A stretch of 64,000 nt of DNA from Siderastrea radians (GCA_964017195.1 OZ024896.1:1736001-1800000), one strand, 5' to 3'. Positions 47,078 to 57,869 are shown, numbered from the stretch's first letter. Notes: generated from the letters alone by a model not told the origin. Translations and numbers: made by a program.

Positions 47078-47699
47078 GGCCCCTTAAAATAAACGGACAA
47101 CTCATCATTTAAACCAAAGCGAAAGAAAGTGCTAAAAACTTCAAAAAATGCCACCAAGCTCCATACGGAAAAGGATAAAAACCACATTTGACAGTTGGTT
47201 ACCTATAGCCAATAGAAATCCAGTATTTCGATTCGTGCAGGGCTATAAAACAGGCACAGAACATGAGGTTGCATAAAGAGCAACTCACAAAGTCAAACCC
47301 GGCAACTGATGAGACCCATATATGGGATGTGGAAACCATGATCTTGCCTGTACAAACCATATAATGGCACAATAAAGACCGACGACAGACGGACGAACAA
47401 AAGGAGGAAGCAAGCAAACTATCCTCAAGAGAAGCGAGGTCGACTAACTACCTTAGCAGACGAAATTTTGGCCCGTCACGAGGAGGATTACGTGACGAGC
47501 CAAAAGAACGCCTACACTGCTTAGGAGGCTACCTTGAGTGAAGCCAAATTCAAACAAAGGGGTTAGTTTCTAAAGAAACTGTTACTGCGTTGGTGGGAAT
47601 GCAAAACACAGAGCTTTGGATTTATCAACTGAGTTGATAAGGTAAATTGGCCACCGTAAGGAGATTGAAAGCTGACGTTATGAGCGTCACTACCTTGTC

Positions 47700-47805
47700 A
47701 CGGTTCACACTTTTTTTTGGCACCGGCAATTTTCGCTTCACCGGCTACTCTCAGCACGGCACTTGCAAGCTCTAGTCTTACACTGTCGTGTGCAATTGCA
47801 CCCCT
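47700..47805 (-). pseudogene. CXC exon relic, first copy in right arm
   Basis: The minus-strand reading CNCTRQCKTRACKCRAESSR ends in the same stop as the left-arm exon at 13,799, with a frame-broken CRCQKK after it. This is the direct counterpart of the left copy. Confidence 0.6.
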
Positions 47806-47873
47806 GTGGAAAAACAGAGAACAGAAGAAAAAAATTTAGAACTGCAAAGTCAACAACACAGCCAGCACTTCCG

Positions 47874-47968
47874 TAGTCTCCTTCGCAGCCGCTCGGGCCG
47901 GAGTCACGCAACGCTCGGGGACGGGGAGCGTTGCGTGACTCCGGACCGATCGGCTGCGAAGGAGACTA
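47874..47968. repeat. 95-bp near-perfect GC-rich palindrome
   Basis: TAGTCTCCTTCGCAGCCG, CGGAGTCACGCAACGCTC and their complements form a stem of about 42 bp around a 9-bp loop. The left arm keeps only part of it (13,661-13,732). Probably a small hairpin element. Confidence 0.85.
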
Positions 47969-48135
47969 GCACTTCCGGTGCTGGGTCGTTCCCAGTCGCT
48001 CTATTTTGACCCCTTTCCAAAGGCTGTGTTAGGTTGTAAATGTTGGGAGGCGGTTATTTGAGGGTTCTAATAACCCGCAACGGGAATGGATGACATAATG
48101 AACACAAGAAAGAAATACAGAAAAAGAAACCGCTT

Positions 48136-48345
48136 TCATTGCTCACACGTTGCGTCCAGTTTCGAGTTAGCCTGTGTACAGCCGTCCGCTTGAGAAGAGC
48201 GAGCGCATGTACACAAGCTACAAGCAATTGCAAAATTGTTGAGACATTCTTTCTTTTTGCACCTGCAATAAGTTTCATTGCAAGGGCTTCCTTTTGCTCG
48301 GCACTTGCAAGATCTGGTCTTGCACTGTCTTCTGCAATTACATCC
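48136..48345 (-). CDS. CXC cysteine-rich exon, better preserved copy
   Basis: After the acceptor TTTTCCACAG the reading is GCNCRRQCKTRSCKCRAKGS followed by PCNETYCRCKKKECLNN. That gives nine cysteines in the CXC pattern (C-x-C, C-x4-C-x-C, C-x5-C-x-C and a final C before NN), a zinc-binding module as in MSL2 and KIF4-type tails. The open reading runs past the domain (FAIACSLCTC and more) before a stop. It lies within a roughly 500-bp local duplication (47,700-48,150 against 48,340-48,660). The left arm has only one, truncated, copy. Host gene uncertain. Confidence 0.65.
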   Translation of the reverse strand, partial: GCNCRRQCKTRSCKCRAKGSPCNETYCRCKKKECLNNFAIACSLCTCARSSQADGCTQANSKLDATCEQ

Positions 48346-48897
48346 CTGTGGAAAAACAGAACAGAACGAAAAAATATAGAACTGCAAAGTCAACAACACG
48401 GCCAGCACTTCCGGTGCTGGGGAGTGGGTCGTTCCCAGTCGCTCTATTTTGACCCCTTTCCAAAGGCTGTGTTAGGTTGTAAATGTTGGGAGCAGGTTAT
48501 TTGAGGGTTCTAATAACCCGCAACGGGAAGGGATGACATATAATGAACACAAGAAAGAAATACAGAAAAAGCAACCGCTTTCATTGCTTACACGTTGCGT
48601 CCAGTTTTGAGTTAGCCTGTGTACAGCCGTCCGCTTGAGAGGAGCGGGCGCATGTTTCGAGTTCACAAATTAGCTTTGTCTCGCAATGCCAATTAAGAAA
48701 CGCCGCGAAACACTGCAAAGTGTTGCGGTAATTTTATCGTTTAGGGAACATAAGCAGAGAAATTCATGAGCCACGGACGCTGTGTCCACCATTGTGGACC
48801 TAATAGCGTCCGCTGGGGAAACGAGCAACTTCCAGTTGTCGTGCGTGGCTCACAAACGACTTTGCGTAAGTTTCTTGTGATTCATTTTTTGACGTAC

Positions 48898-49178
48898 CTG
48901 CTCCGCTGAGAAGCCCTTTCTTTTTTCTTTTTCGGGCGCGGAGTTGGAGCCGAGTCGGGATCGTCCTTCCGTTCTTCTTTACTCTCTTCACTCTCGGTTT
49001 CGATGAATTTCTGTAAGACACGTGACAGAAACTTAATATACAAGGCGTGGAAGGACTTGCCATTTTCTCTCGGAAACAATTTTACTGACTTTTCCAGGAC
49101 CCATGCAACTTTCCAGTGTCCAACAAAGCCTAAAATACATTCTGCAGTTAACAGATTCGATAACCTCCACCCCTCCCC
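48898..49178 (-). CDS. Lysine-rich tail exon of unknown family (right copy)
   Basis: Mirror of 12,884-13,164 with identical length and a few substitutions (FLSRVLQKFIETESEE against FLSRVLPKFIETESEE). It is open throughout and both splice sites are kept. That it stays open in both arms, while the neighbouring coiled-coil exon shares stops, may be chance given its short length. Confidence 0.5.
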
Positions 49179-50021
49179 CTACAAAAGCACTGCTGACACA
49201 GGTGCATAATTTCCGGCACTTGCACGTGTTGTAGTTCAATTTTGGTTTGGTTCAATTGTCACTGTCCTTTCATTGTCTATGATTTTACCAAATCAAACTG
49301 CGAGCTACAATATAGGAAATTATAAATTTTTTGTCTTTTCATAACTGTCAAAATAACCGCTAAACTTTTTCAGGACTTTCTGGCCAGGATTTCTTATATC
49401 CGTATAAACTGTGCGTACAATCTTTCCAGCTACAGTTTCCACCAAACTCTGAGACGTTTATAACAACCAGATTGCTTTGGACGTAGAAATTAGCCGGACG
49501 TACGGTCAAACATGATTCCTCTGCGCTCTATGTGTGCATCAGACTTTGGACTCCTCGACCACAGGCAGACCCACAGCCAAAACATAGTGTATCGTCTTCT
49601 TAGGGGACCCTCTTTTTTGGCATCTTAAACAGCCCCATTCCTTTTCCTCATATGTACTTTAAAATACACAAACAACAGCAATTTGAAAACCGAAGAAAAT
49701 GTTTATTCAGCTGAATATATGTCAGACAGACAACAAACCTATTCAGAATATGAATTCTTTTTGCGAAAATTCCACCCGCTGTAGTTTTCCTCAAGACTGG
49801 CAAAATTAAGTCTACAAAAATTCTCGAGTCTCGAGAGTCCAAAAGGCAATTTCGATAGTGCAACTTTCATATGCGATTTGCCCAAGCCACTATTACGGCC
49901 CAAACTGTATTTTTTAAGTTTATTGTCAACAGTTTAAAGTGTCCTTATTCTCGTTAGCTTTCTTATGTCAATGTATTGACATTGTAAGGAGAAATTAGTT
50001 GTTGATAGCACTAATACTTAC

Positions 50022-51251
50022 CTTTGAGGTTTCTTTCTTCAGCCAATTCTTTGCCAAGCTCTTCGCTTTCCTTCTTGGCCTTCTGTAATTCCATTTCAAA
50101 CGGGAAACTACCCAGCCTTCCTTTTGCCCGGCAGCCCTGTGACTTCTATTGCTCTAATTCTTTTACTAGTTTTTCGCATTTTCAGCGCTCTTCTTCAAGT
50201 TGTTTTCCTGCAGCATCGCATGCTTGTTTGGACTCGATCAACTGCTTTTGTAAACCGTTACTTGCACGATAGTCATTCAACTTAAATTCCTCGAATTCTT
50301 TCGGAATTTTCTTGCACTTCTCCTGTTCCTCTTGAACTCGCAGTTCTGAATCCTTACATGTTAGTTCAGACTCTACAAGTTGGTTTTCTAATTCGTCAAC
50401 TTTTTCTCGCAGCTCGTCACCCCAGTCGCAGTTTATGTGTCTCGTTATCTGAACCTTTGTTTGCGTTTTCGAGTTTCTCCAGGGAAGTCTTTAAGACATT
50501 GCATTCTTTAGCGAATTCTTGAGCTCGATCTTTCTCTTGGCATAGGTGAGACGCAAGGTTGTCAAGCTCGCTCTGATGTTTATTTGCCAATTCGTGGCCA
50601 GTCTCTGCTGATGATTGTTCAGTTCCCTGACTAAGTTGAGGTTGAAGTTTGTCGATCTGTAGAAAGAAGAGGCAGTAATTTGCAAACAACCGACTTCATT
50701 CGTGAAGACCTGGATTTTTTAACACTATTCGACCAAGTGCTGCAATTGAAGGAGCTGTTAGTTTCCTTAATTCCTTTAAGCGGGTCCGTAAAAAGTAGTA
50801 AGGTCGTATCACAGAACATTTCGGTTTTTCCATCTGACAGTAAGTCACGTGCTTGAGGGCCAATAATGTTTGAAAAACCTGTTTCTATACATACAATGAA
50901 ATCAGGTGTAAGAAGCAATTGAAATGACGCCTTTGTCTATCAGTTTTAAGATGACAAAGATCATTATAAGTGATATCTTTCATAGACGAGAACCTCTTTC
51001 AAAAGAGCAACTTTTCTGCATTGAGCGAGAGAAAGGGTCGACTGTACCACATAAATTATCAGTCAAATAACCCCCTTCTAGCTACTAATCACGAAAGACA
51101 AAGATTTAAAGTAAGATTCAATACCTTTTCTTTATGTGTTGCTATGGTAATCTCTCTTTCTCCCAGCTCACTTTGAAGCTCATGGATGTGTTCCTTGTAT
51201 CGCTTCACTTTCTGCTGCATGTCAAACAAATCCTTCTGCAGCTCAGCCGTC
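50022..51251 (-). pseudogene. Kinesin-type coiled-coil exons, disabled (right copy)
   Basis: Exon 51,126-51,251 (KVKRYKEHIHELQSELGERE) and exon 50,022-50,656 (starting IDKLQPQLSQGTEQSS) mirror 10,871-12,036. The second exon carries the same frame break, TGA and TAG as the left copy. On this strand the nearest upstream kinesin exon is the P-loop exon 52,578-52,696, so all motor exons from the IRVSYMEIYNE segment to the neck are missing between them. Confidence 0.7.
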
Positions 51252-51252
51252 T

Positions 51253-51300
51253 AAAATCAATCAATTAATTAATCAATCAATCAAACAATCAATCAGTCAG
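51253..51300. repeat. Degenerate (AATC)n tract, right-arm counterpart
   Basis: An interrupted tetranucleotide run, shorter than the left copy at 10,808-10,866. Confidence 0.8.
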
Positions 51301-52039
51301 TTAAAGACACGTGCCAGCCGCTCTTTAATATCTGCTCATAGAAGTGCACAAAACAACAAAAAAGGGGTTCGGTATTTGTCCGTTTGTTCATATTTCTTGC
51401 TGTTTGAGCTCTGGTTAACGGAAGCTACAAAAACTGAAAGTCAAAGAAGGTGTTCATCAGTTTTGTTTCGCAGCGTAAAAAGTGCTTTGATGTTCCACCT
51501 GATACAATGCTTAGTCGTAGCCCCAGTGGCCTTTCTTAACACAATACCTGACTTGGCGTGGCGAGAAAAAAAGCTGGAACAAGTCCAGACGTTAACATTT
51601 ACATCAGCGATGGACTCGGACAAGTCATTCTTGCTATTGTCTCATTCGTTCTTTACTCTAAAGAATATGATCATATTAAAACTTGTTTCTTTTTAACCTG
51701 TTCAGATTACGATATTAAGTAAAAAGGAGTTTATTTGGGCATTAAACTCATCCCCAATAGATGAGCTTGGGAGCTGGTGCGTGGGAGAATGGTAAGGGAA
51801 CCTGCGCCATACAAGCTAGGCAGGGAGGTAACCATGGCAACCTTTGTCTCTCAGGTCAGCCTACAAAAAGAGAGCAATTATCCCAGGTAAGCAACTAAAA
51901 CAGCCAAAAGTTGAGCTGAATAGGAGTACAAAACTAACGAACCAACTGAAGTGATAAGGTAAATTTGCCAGAGAGAAAAATTCAAAAGCCAGAAGCAAAC
52001 TACATGAATTCACGCAGCTGGTTCACTGTGGCCACGACG

Positions 52040-52450
52040 TTTAAATCTCAAATTGACGAGTCCGTCTTGTGTTTTCTTAATTTCTGTTGTGTTTGTTTCA
52101 GTGGAAATTTATACCACGGCTAAGTTAAGGCAGGACTTCAACGCGAATAAAATCCAGCCGGACGCCAAGTATACAAAACAGCGCATTCGAAGTGAAATTA
52201 GTTGCATAGTTCCTTTTGATCGAGACACGCAAATGAAACACTTGAAAGTCCCGTGATGTATGGGTAAGGCTCGCTCATAATGTAAAGGCTTCAGTGTCCC
52301 GGTCTCACACCCCTACCCAGCATCTCACAGAGTACCCCCCCGGCCTCATACACGTACATGTAAGACAGATACCGTATGTCGTATACCGACAGCGAGGTTT
52401 CTTACGTCTTCAGCATCAACCGTTGACGTCACAATAACGTGACGTCATCG
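52040..52450. repeat. Dispersed repeat shared with 3,480-3,872
   Basis: This matches left 3,480-3,872 in inverted orientation. The pair of TGACGTCA octamers is at 52,424-52,431 and 52,440-52,447. An ORF of 67 codons over it (52,053-52,256) is not conserved in the other copy. Confidence 0.55.
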
Positions 52451-52577
52451 GTTAAAAAGGAAACAAGACGATAAGTAGAAGAATCAAGCTACCACTGACA
52501 GAACTTGGAGTTAAGCACTGGCCTTGTGGGCTATTCACAGCCCATGTGTAACTTTTTTTACATTTTAATGTTAGTAC

Positions 52578-52696
52578 CTTTTCAATGTAGCTAAAAATTT
52601 CTCGAATAGCCTTAGGAATGACTCCTTCATTCTGCTGGTCACCCAACATTGTGTAAGTCTTGCCAGAAGAAGCCTGCCCGTATACAAACAGGGTGC
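52578..52696 (-). pseudogene. Kinesin P-loop exon, copy C
   Basis: A 119-bp exon between TTCTACAG and GTACTAAC reads LFVYGQASSGKTYTMLGDQQ then NEGVIPKAIREIFSYIEK. The nucleotide-binding P-loop GQASSGKT is intact. It is the copy nearest the inverted-repeat arm. The next kinesin exon downstream on this strand is the coiled coil at 51,251, so any transcript would lack the rest of the motor. Confidence 0.85.
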
Positions 52697-54829
52697 CTGT
52701 AGAACGGAATGAAGTACACGTAATGATAAGATTGACGGGTTGGAGTACACGTATATATGTGTACTGCAGAAAGATGCGGCAAGCCTGTTGCTGTTATTGT
52801 TGCAGCATCCTTAGACTGTTACTGTTTGTACATGAACATTATAGATCTTTAATTTTATGCTATTTATGACAAAAGCAGCTTTTCAAAGCCTTTGCCTCAA
52901 CACCATTCCTCTGGGTACACAATCAGGTCAATATCATGGCGACCCTTTGTTTTGGCATGAACAAAAACTTCCTTACTTAAAACATATTTGCCATGCAGTG
53001 ATTAGAGACCGTGGCATTGTGTGGTGGTTGTTAGGAGGCCTCCATGCTTGGTTCAAATTTCACATAGCAACTACACCAAAATTATCTACACTCAGCCTGG
53101 AATGTGTCAGAATCAGTGAGCAAGAAGAAAAAAGGGCACATGAAAATCACAAGCTGTCAGTTCTGTAGGTGAAGGACTAGGACTGACAAGGTAAATGTTT
53201 TATCACTTGAAAACAGGAACTCTGATTCTGGGAAATAAAGTAGGGTCAATCTGGATAGTCTGATACACATTGTAAGGTTCTCAAGTGTGCTGAAGTTCTT
53301 TCCGCAAAGCCTGTTCCTTCAGGGCTGTTGTGACGAGCAAGTAAAAAAAAAGAAGGTAACAATTTTTGTGCTCCCACTTCATGTATGCGAATGCATGGAA
53401 CATGGGCAAAAACTGGAGCCCCCACTGTGGAAGACTGCCCACGCAGTCGGCAATGCCTACAACCCAGCCACGAGCCCCCACACCCACCACAAACAGAACC
53501 TGAGCACCAGACACACTGAAACACGTCAGTGGCAAAAGGTAATAAAAAATAAATACACCAATCTTAATAATAAATAAATAAAACTCAGATAAAATACCAG
53601 GGGAGTGGGGGTGCAAGAAACACGGTTAACCTAACTGCACTCGCACCACGCTTGAAGGGAATGCCAGACCACAGAGCACTGCTCGGTCCAAGGGCCCCCG
53701 CAACCATAACTGCTAACGACTTACCAAGGTAGAAGAGCCACCCACTGCCCCTGAATGCTAACTGCTGAAGAACGCTGGCAGCTAATGCCAACAACGATGT
53801 GCTTGGACACCACTGCATGCTAATACACTGACCACAGATAAATGCCAAAAAGCCACAAATAATACGCCAAACGTAATGCTAGCAAGAGCTGCTGCCACGC
53901 AGCCCTGATTTGAGACTTAATTGGACAGCGTATACATCATGGCTTAATTATTGCACAGTACATGTAACTGTGCCTCCTACTGACTAGAATACACATGCAT
54001 CTAGGAAAAGGAATATGTTGTTTTGTCTTTGTTTGTTTCTTCACCAAAGAAAATTGTAATGATAATAAATAGCCTTTTTTACAAATAAAAAAGCCAAAAC
54101 TGTGCTTTGTTCTGTGATAAAGCACGCAAGGAAGTGACGAGAGCACGAAAGAAGTGTAGGGTGAACACGAGCCGCAGGCTCTCGTCACTTACTTGAGTGC
54201 TTTATCACAGAACAAAGCACGGTTTTGGCTTTTTTATTTGTTTTATACTATAGCTTTGTTCATATTTGTAAAGAAACTGGCTTTTAATTGCAAGAAATCA
54301 AGTTTTTTTTCATAGCTTGCAAGCGCGCGCAAGAAAGGTTTTCAGTTTGCCAGCGCGCGCAGAATGGCGTCACGGGCTACTCCGTGCATCTGTACTCTGA
54401 TAAAGCACGCTGTTCCAACCAATCAGAGCGCGCGTTATATCGAAACTTTATTATAAAAAAGGTCTAACATCACCACTGCGGTTTTTCCTACATGGCCCCT
54501 GCAAATAGTCCCAGGAACCAAGTCCTTTCATGCAAAATCTAGGGGTGGGGACCAAAATTTGGTTCCTGTGACTCTTCCCAGTCATACAAACTGGTTTGTT
54601 TTTCAGGGAAAAGTCACAGCGATTTGACGACCTTGTGTGTGCTGACATTTTATAGACATGATAAATTAGTATTTGACAGTACTTTTTGCCATCACTTCAG
54701 TCGAACATTAGACTCCGGATATGTTGTCATCTATTATTGCAGATTACTTATGAGATTACAGGCTGAATTGAACTCCACTCATTCCATTCAATGCACTGCC
54801 ATAATGACAAAACAAAACATGCAACTTAC
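52697..54829. other. Duplicated intronic DNA of the kinesin 5' block
   Basis: Parts match 57,450-58,900: TTATAGATCTTTAATTTTAT near 52,840 and CTGCAAATAGTCCCAGGAAC near 54,498 have counterparts near 58,030 and 58,704. The exon equivalent to 58,381-58,470 was not found here. A foldback element at 54,083-54,240 is described separately. Confidence 0.6.
54083..54240. mobile_element. Foldback MITE with GCTTTGTTCTGTGATAAAGC arms
   Basis: AAGCCAAAACTGTGCTTTGT at 54,091 is mirrored by ACAAAGCACGGTTTTGGCTT ending near 54,231. The loop contains GTGACGAGAGC and its complement, so it folds again. Confidence 0.8.
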
Positions 54830-54930
54830 CAAAACTGAAAGAAGAATTTGGCATCACTTTTCCGTTGTTCACTTGGGTTATGGTGTTTCCGTTTACTCTC
54901 CAGTGAGTTTGTACTTGAAAGTCACTTTCC
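54830..54930 (-). pseudogene. Kinesin motor N-terminal exon (beta-1 to beta-3 region)
   Basis: After TCATCCAG the exon reads ESDFQVQTHWRVNGNTITQV then NNGKVMPNSSFSF, ending in a split codon before GTAAGT. The WRVNGNTI...SFSF-D pattern matches the kinesin-7 segment just before the RIFD motif. The split-codon phase fits the exon at 58,381-58,470, yet that exon lies upstream on this strand, so exon order is scrambled by duplication. Confidence 0.75.
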
Positions 54931-55499
54931 CTGGATGACAGAATAAAAATATTAATATTGCCATGTTCTAAAATGTCAGCTGTAGAGGATACCGACCATG
55001 ACCACATATACCAATCAAAGCACCAAGCAATCAGGTGGCATTTTCCATACGCTTCTTAGATCTGTTGTAACTGCAGTAGCAACGAGTTGTTGAAAATGGC
55101 CGCCTAATTTTTGGCTGGCCATGAAACATGTACAATAAGTGTACTTTTGCGGCCAAATGGAATTTCTATGTTTATTTCCTATTTTCACCCGCTTTCTCTT
55201 TTTCATGGATTACCGTCTTCTGCTTTTAACGTTTCCTTTTTGTAATCCGAATTCTGCTTTTCAATTTTCCATCTTTAATTCTTATTGCTGCTTTACGGCA
55301 TTCCTTCAACAATTTAAAATTGTGAATTCTGCTTTCCGATTTTCACTTTCTGTGACCAACGTGTGACTTTTTCAGCTTTCGGCTTTTATTTAGCATTCAT
55401 TATTTTGAAATTCACGGGGGTTGCTGGTTTCAACATGCTGCATTTGCCTTTCAGCTTTCGGCTTTTGGCATTCATCATTTTGAAATGAATGCACGCGGG

Positions 55500-56320
55500 T
55501 TGTTGGTTAGGGTTAGGGTTAGCGCTATCCACCGGATAAATCACTATCCAGTGGATAAGTGTTAGGGAAACCAATTGCGTTATCAATCATTGTACAATGC
55601 TTCCATGTGTATAAGAGAGGTAAGGTAAAGTTCCACACAAGCAAAGGAGGCCCACACAGCCAGAGCTTATCCCAGTTTCTGTAGCATGAAGAAACTGAGA
55701 GTATTCCTCCCGGGGGGGGGGGGGACTCCCATATGAAAGTGACGGGGATGCTCGTCGTCTCGCTTAGGGGTGTAAATCGCAGATTTTGGTCTCACTTAGG
55801 GTGTTCAGGACGGAAAGACAATATTTTACCCGTACAGGTATCGCTTAGGGTTGTGCGTAAAGAAAACAAGATATTAAAAAATAAGAAATATCTATTATAT
55901 TAAAAAGGGCACAACATTTAACCATTTCCGTTGTTCACACCTCTCAATCACTATATCTCTCATTTGGTTGTCTGTTTTAGCATGGTCTCCTTTAGGGGTC
56001 AAATTAAGCCTAAGCCACGCCCAGATTGGTCTCCTTTAGGGGCTTATTTCTAATTTTCCGACGAGCATCCCCGTCCCTTTTATCTGGGAGTCCCCCCCGG
56101 GGTAATGCTACTCCCCCCTGAATGGGATGCTAGTCCATCGTAGGGTTACCCCCAGCAGTATGTCACCGGTACCCATTTATACACCTGGGTGGGGAGTGAC
56201 AAATTTTTGGAGTTAAGTTTATTGAATGTGATGGTAGGGACTGGGCCTCAAACCACCAACCTTCAGATCTGAAGTTCAACGCGCTGACCACTACACCAGC
56301 ACACACCCCTACCCCATATG
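55500..56320 (-). mobile_element. tRNA-derived SINE interrupted by a MITE
   Basis: The minus strand starts near 56,320 with a tRNA-like head: A-box-like TAGTGGTCAGCGCG and B-box-like GGTTTGAGGCC, 30-35 bp apart. The body continues to about 56,104, is interrupted by the MITE 55,707-56,102, and resumes at 55,706 down to about 55,580. The window's first 275 bases are a second, uninterrupted copy. Just beyond, at 55,503-55,525, is a short GGTTAGGGTTAG run. Confidence 0.75.
55707..56102. mobile_element. MITE with CCCGGGGGG termini, nested in the SINE
   Basis: The ends GACTCCCATATGAAAGTGAC plus GGGGATGCTCGTCG and, inverted, CGACGAGCATCCCCGTC plus TCTGGGAGTC form the terminal repeats outside a TTAGGG-rich interior. 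A second copy lies at 59,031-59,407. The uninterrupted SINE at the window start gives the empty site. Confidence 0.85.
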
Positions 56321-56559
56321 TATAACACTGTACAATAATTTGTTGAATCCAGTCCATATTCATAAAGCTACTTCACTAAACAGTAAACAAGATAGTAGGA
56401 TAGAAGAATCAAACTACAACTGACAGACAAGCAAGGGGGTCAGTTTCTAAAGAATCTCTTGTGCTGCATCAGTGGGGATGTGAAACAATTTTAGATTTAT
56501 CAATCGAGTTGATAAGTTAAATTGGCCACCGTTCTCTTTTTACAGCTCCCATTGATTTC

Positions 56560-57235
56560 ATTCAAAAGCGACAAAAACATAGGGAACTTTTTAGTTAGCA
56601 GTGCACTTAAATCTGATATCAACCGGGTACTTTTAAATGCGCACGCAAACGATGCAACACCTGTTCTTTCAACAACAATGCGGGCAAAATAACAGGACCC
56701 AAGTGATCGATTAACATCACTGATCGCTCATCATGCACCTCAGCAAATGTTATCTATTGCAGAACATGCACTTTATGCAAAAAGATATACATTGGTGAAA
56801 CAGGGAGGAGACTAGGCAACCGTTTCCGCTGACACCTACGAGACGTTGAAAGAAATGACAAGGACGCATCCAAACCAGTTGCCCGACATTTCAATCTCCC
56901 TATTAATCATTCTAGCCAACACATGACGATCTGTGACCTTTCCCTTAACACCAGGGTAATACGGAAAGCCATAACTCTAGAACAAAAATTCATTTTTCAA
57001 ATCGGCACACTTTATCCCACAGTATCAACGAATGCTTTTCATTCAACTAATTTAATTAGACTTGTTTTTCAAGTTGTCATTTGCCTACCAATAGTGTAGC
57101 TCCACCACTCTCCATATAAACTAAGTGCAACCCACAATTCGTTGATTCACTCTGATGAAGGTATACGCTCGAAACGTCAGCTTTCAATCTCTTTATGGTG
57201 GCCAATTTACCTTATCAACTCAGTTGATAAATCCA
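56560..57235 (+). pseudogene. GIY-YIG endonuclease relic of a Penelope-like retroelement
   Basis: The plus-strand reading has IYCRTCTLCKKIYIGETGRR, a stop, LRDVERNDKDASKPVARHFN and LEQKFIFQIGTLYP. The CxxC pair followed by IYIGETGRRL is the GIY-YIG endonuclease style of Penelope-like retroelements and relatives. The RT part is not present, so this is a 5'-truncated copy. After the stop comes a noncoding 3' part with CTGATGA at 57,152 and GAAACGTCAG at 57,171, then ACCTTATCAACTCAGTTGAT, which also occurs in relics at 13,960, 47,630 and 56,490. Confidence 0.72.
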
Positions 57236-57325
57236 AAATTTTGGGTACAACTGACAGAACCTAGAGTTAGGCACTGGCCTTGTGGGCTGTGCACAGCCCA
57301 TATTGTCCAACTTTTTTGTTAGTAC

Positions 57326-57444
57326 CTTTTCAACGTAGTCAAAGATTTCGCCAACAGCCTTAGGAATGACCCCTTCATTCTGCTGGTCACCCATCATTGA
57401 GTAACTCTTGCCAGAAGATGTCTGCCCATATGCAAACAGAGAGC
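57326..57444 (-). pseudogene. Kinesin P-loop exon, copy B
   Basis: A 119-bp exon with the same splice sites as copy C reads [20 protein letters not shown] then NEGVIPKAVGEIFDYVEK. The P-loop is GQTSSGKS, with the last Thr replaced by Ser, which is often tolerated. Only about 310 bp separate it from copy A, so two consecutive, mutually redundant exons occur in one intron-exon series. In phase it can follow the exon at 58,381-58,470. Confidence 0.85.
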
Positions 57445-57756
57445 CTGTAGAACGGAATGAAGTACATGTAAATGATAAGATTGACGGGGTTGGAGAACAT
57501 GTACATATGTGTACCACAGAAAAGAAATGAGGAAAGCCTGTTGCTGTTATTGTTGCAGCATCCTTAGACTCTTAGGGTAAGTTTGGACGGGGTTTAACAA
57601 AACCGCGGTCTAAATCGATTTCAATCTAGCATAAATATGTAAGCCTTCTTTACCATAATAAATGCCAAGCAGGCATGTAGCGACAATGGATGCAGTGTGT
57701 AATAGATTACTTAATTCACAGGCCATGTGTAACTTTTTATATTTTTATGTTAGGAC

Positions 57757-57869
57757 CTTTTCAATGTAGTCGAAATTTTCACCGACAGGAATGACCCCTT
57801 TATTCTCCTGGTCACCCATCATTGTGTTAGTCTTGCCAGAAGATGTCTGCCCATATGCAAACAGAGTAC
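57757..57869 (-). pseudogene. Kinesin P-loop exon, copy A, two codons shorter
   Basis: Reads [20 protein letters not shown] then [17 protein letters not shown] 6-bp in-frame deletion removes the KA of GVIPKA, giving 113 bp. The P-loop GQTSSGKT is complete. Its donor is GTCCTAAC where the other copies have GTACTAAC. Confidence 0.83.

Larger units (their letters stand above)
40757..51888 (-). repeat. Right arm of giant inverted repeat
   Basis: This is the reverse complement of 10,209-28,645 without that arm's three insertions. It has its own insertion (43,810-45,790) and a longer CXC region (47,700-48,660). Immediately beyond 51,888, bases up to about 52,010 match left 1,957-2,065 inverted. 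Compared with the left side, about 8.1 kb (2,066-10,208) is skipped at this junction. Confidence 0.93.

Noticed and set aside
52053..52256. Short exon-like ORF after a TTTCAG acceptor
   Set aside because: The related repeat at 3,480-3,872 lacks the open frame, so it is probably chance within a dispersed repeat.
55503..55525. Interstitial telomere (GGTTAGGGTTAGGG)
   Set aside because: Only about three units, next to a SINE and inside repetitive DNA; too short to argue for a fused or lost telomere.
56270..56320. Functional tRNA gene
   Set aside because: A and B boxes are present but no complete cloverleaf is visible, and the sequence continues into a repeated body found elsewhere in the window, as expected for a SINE head.
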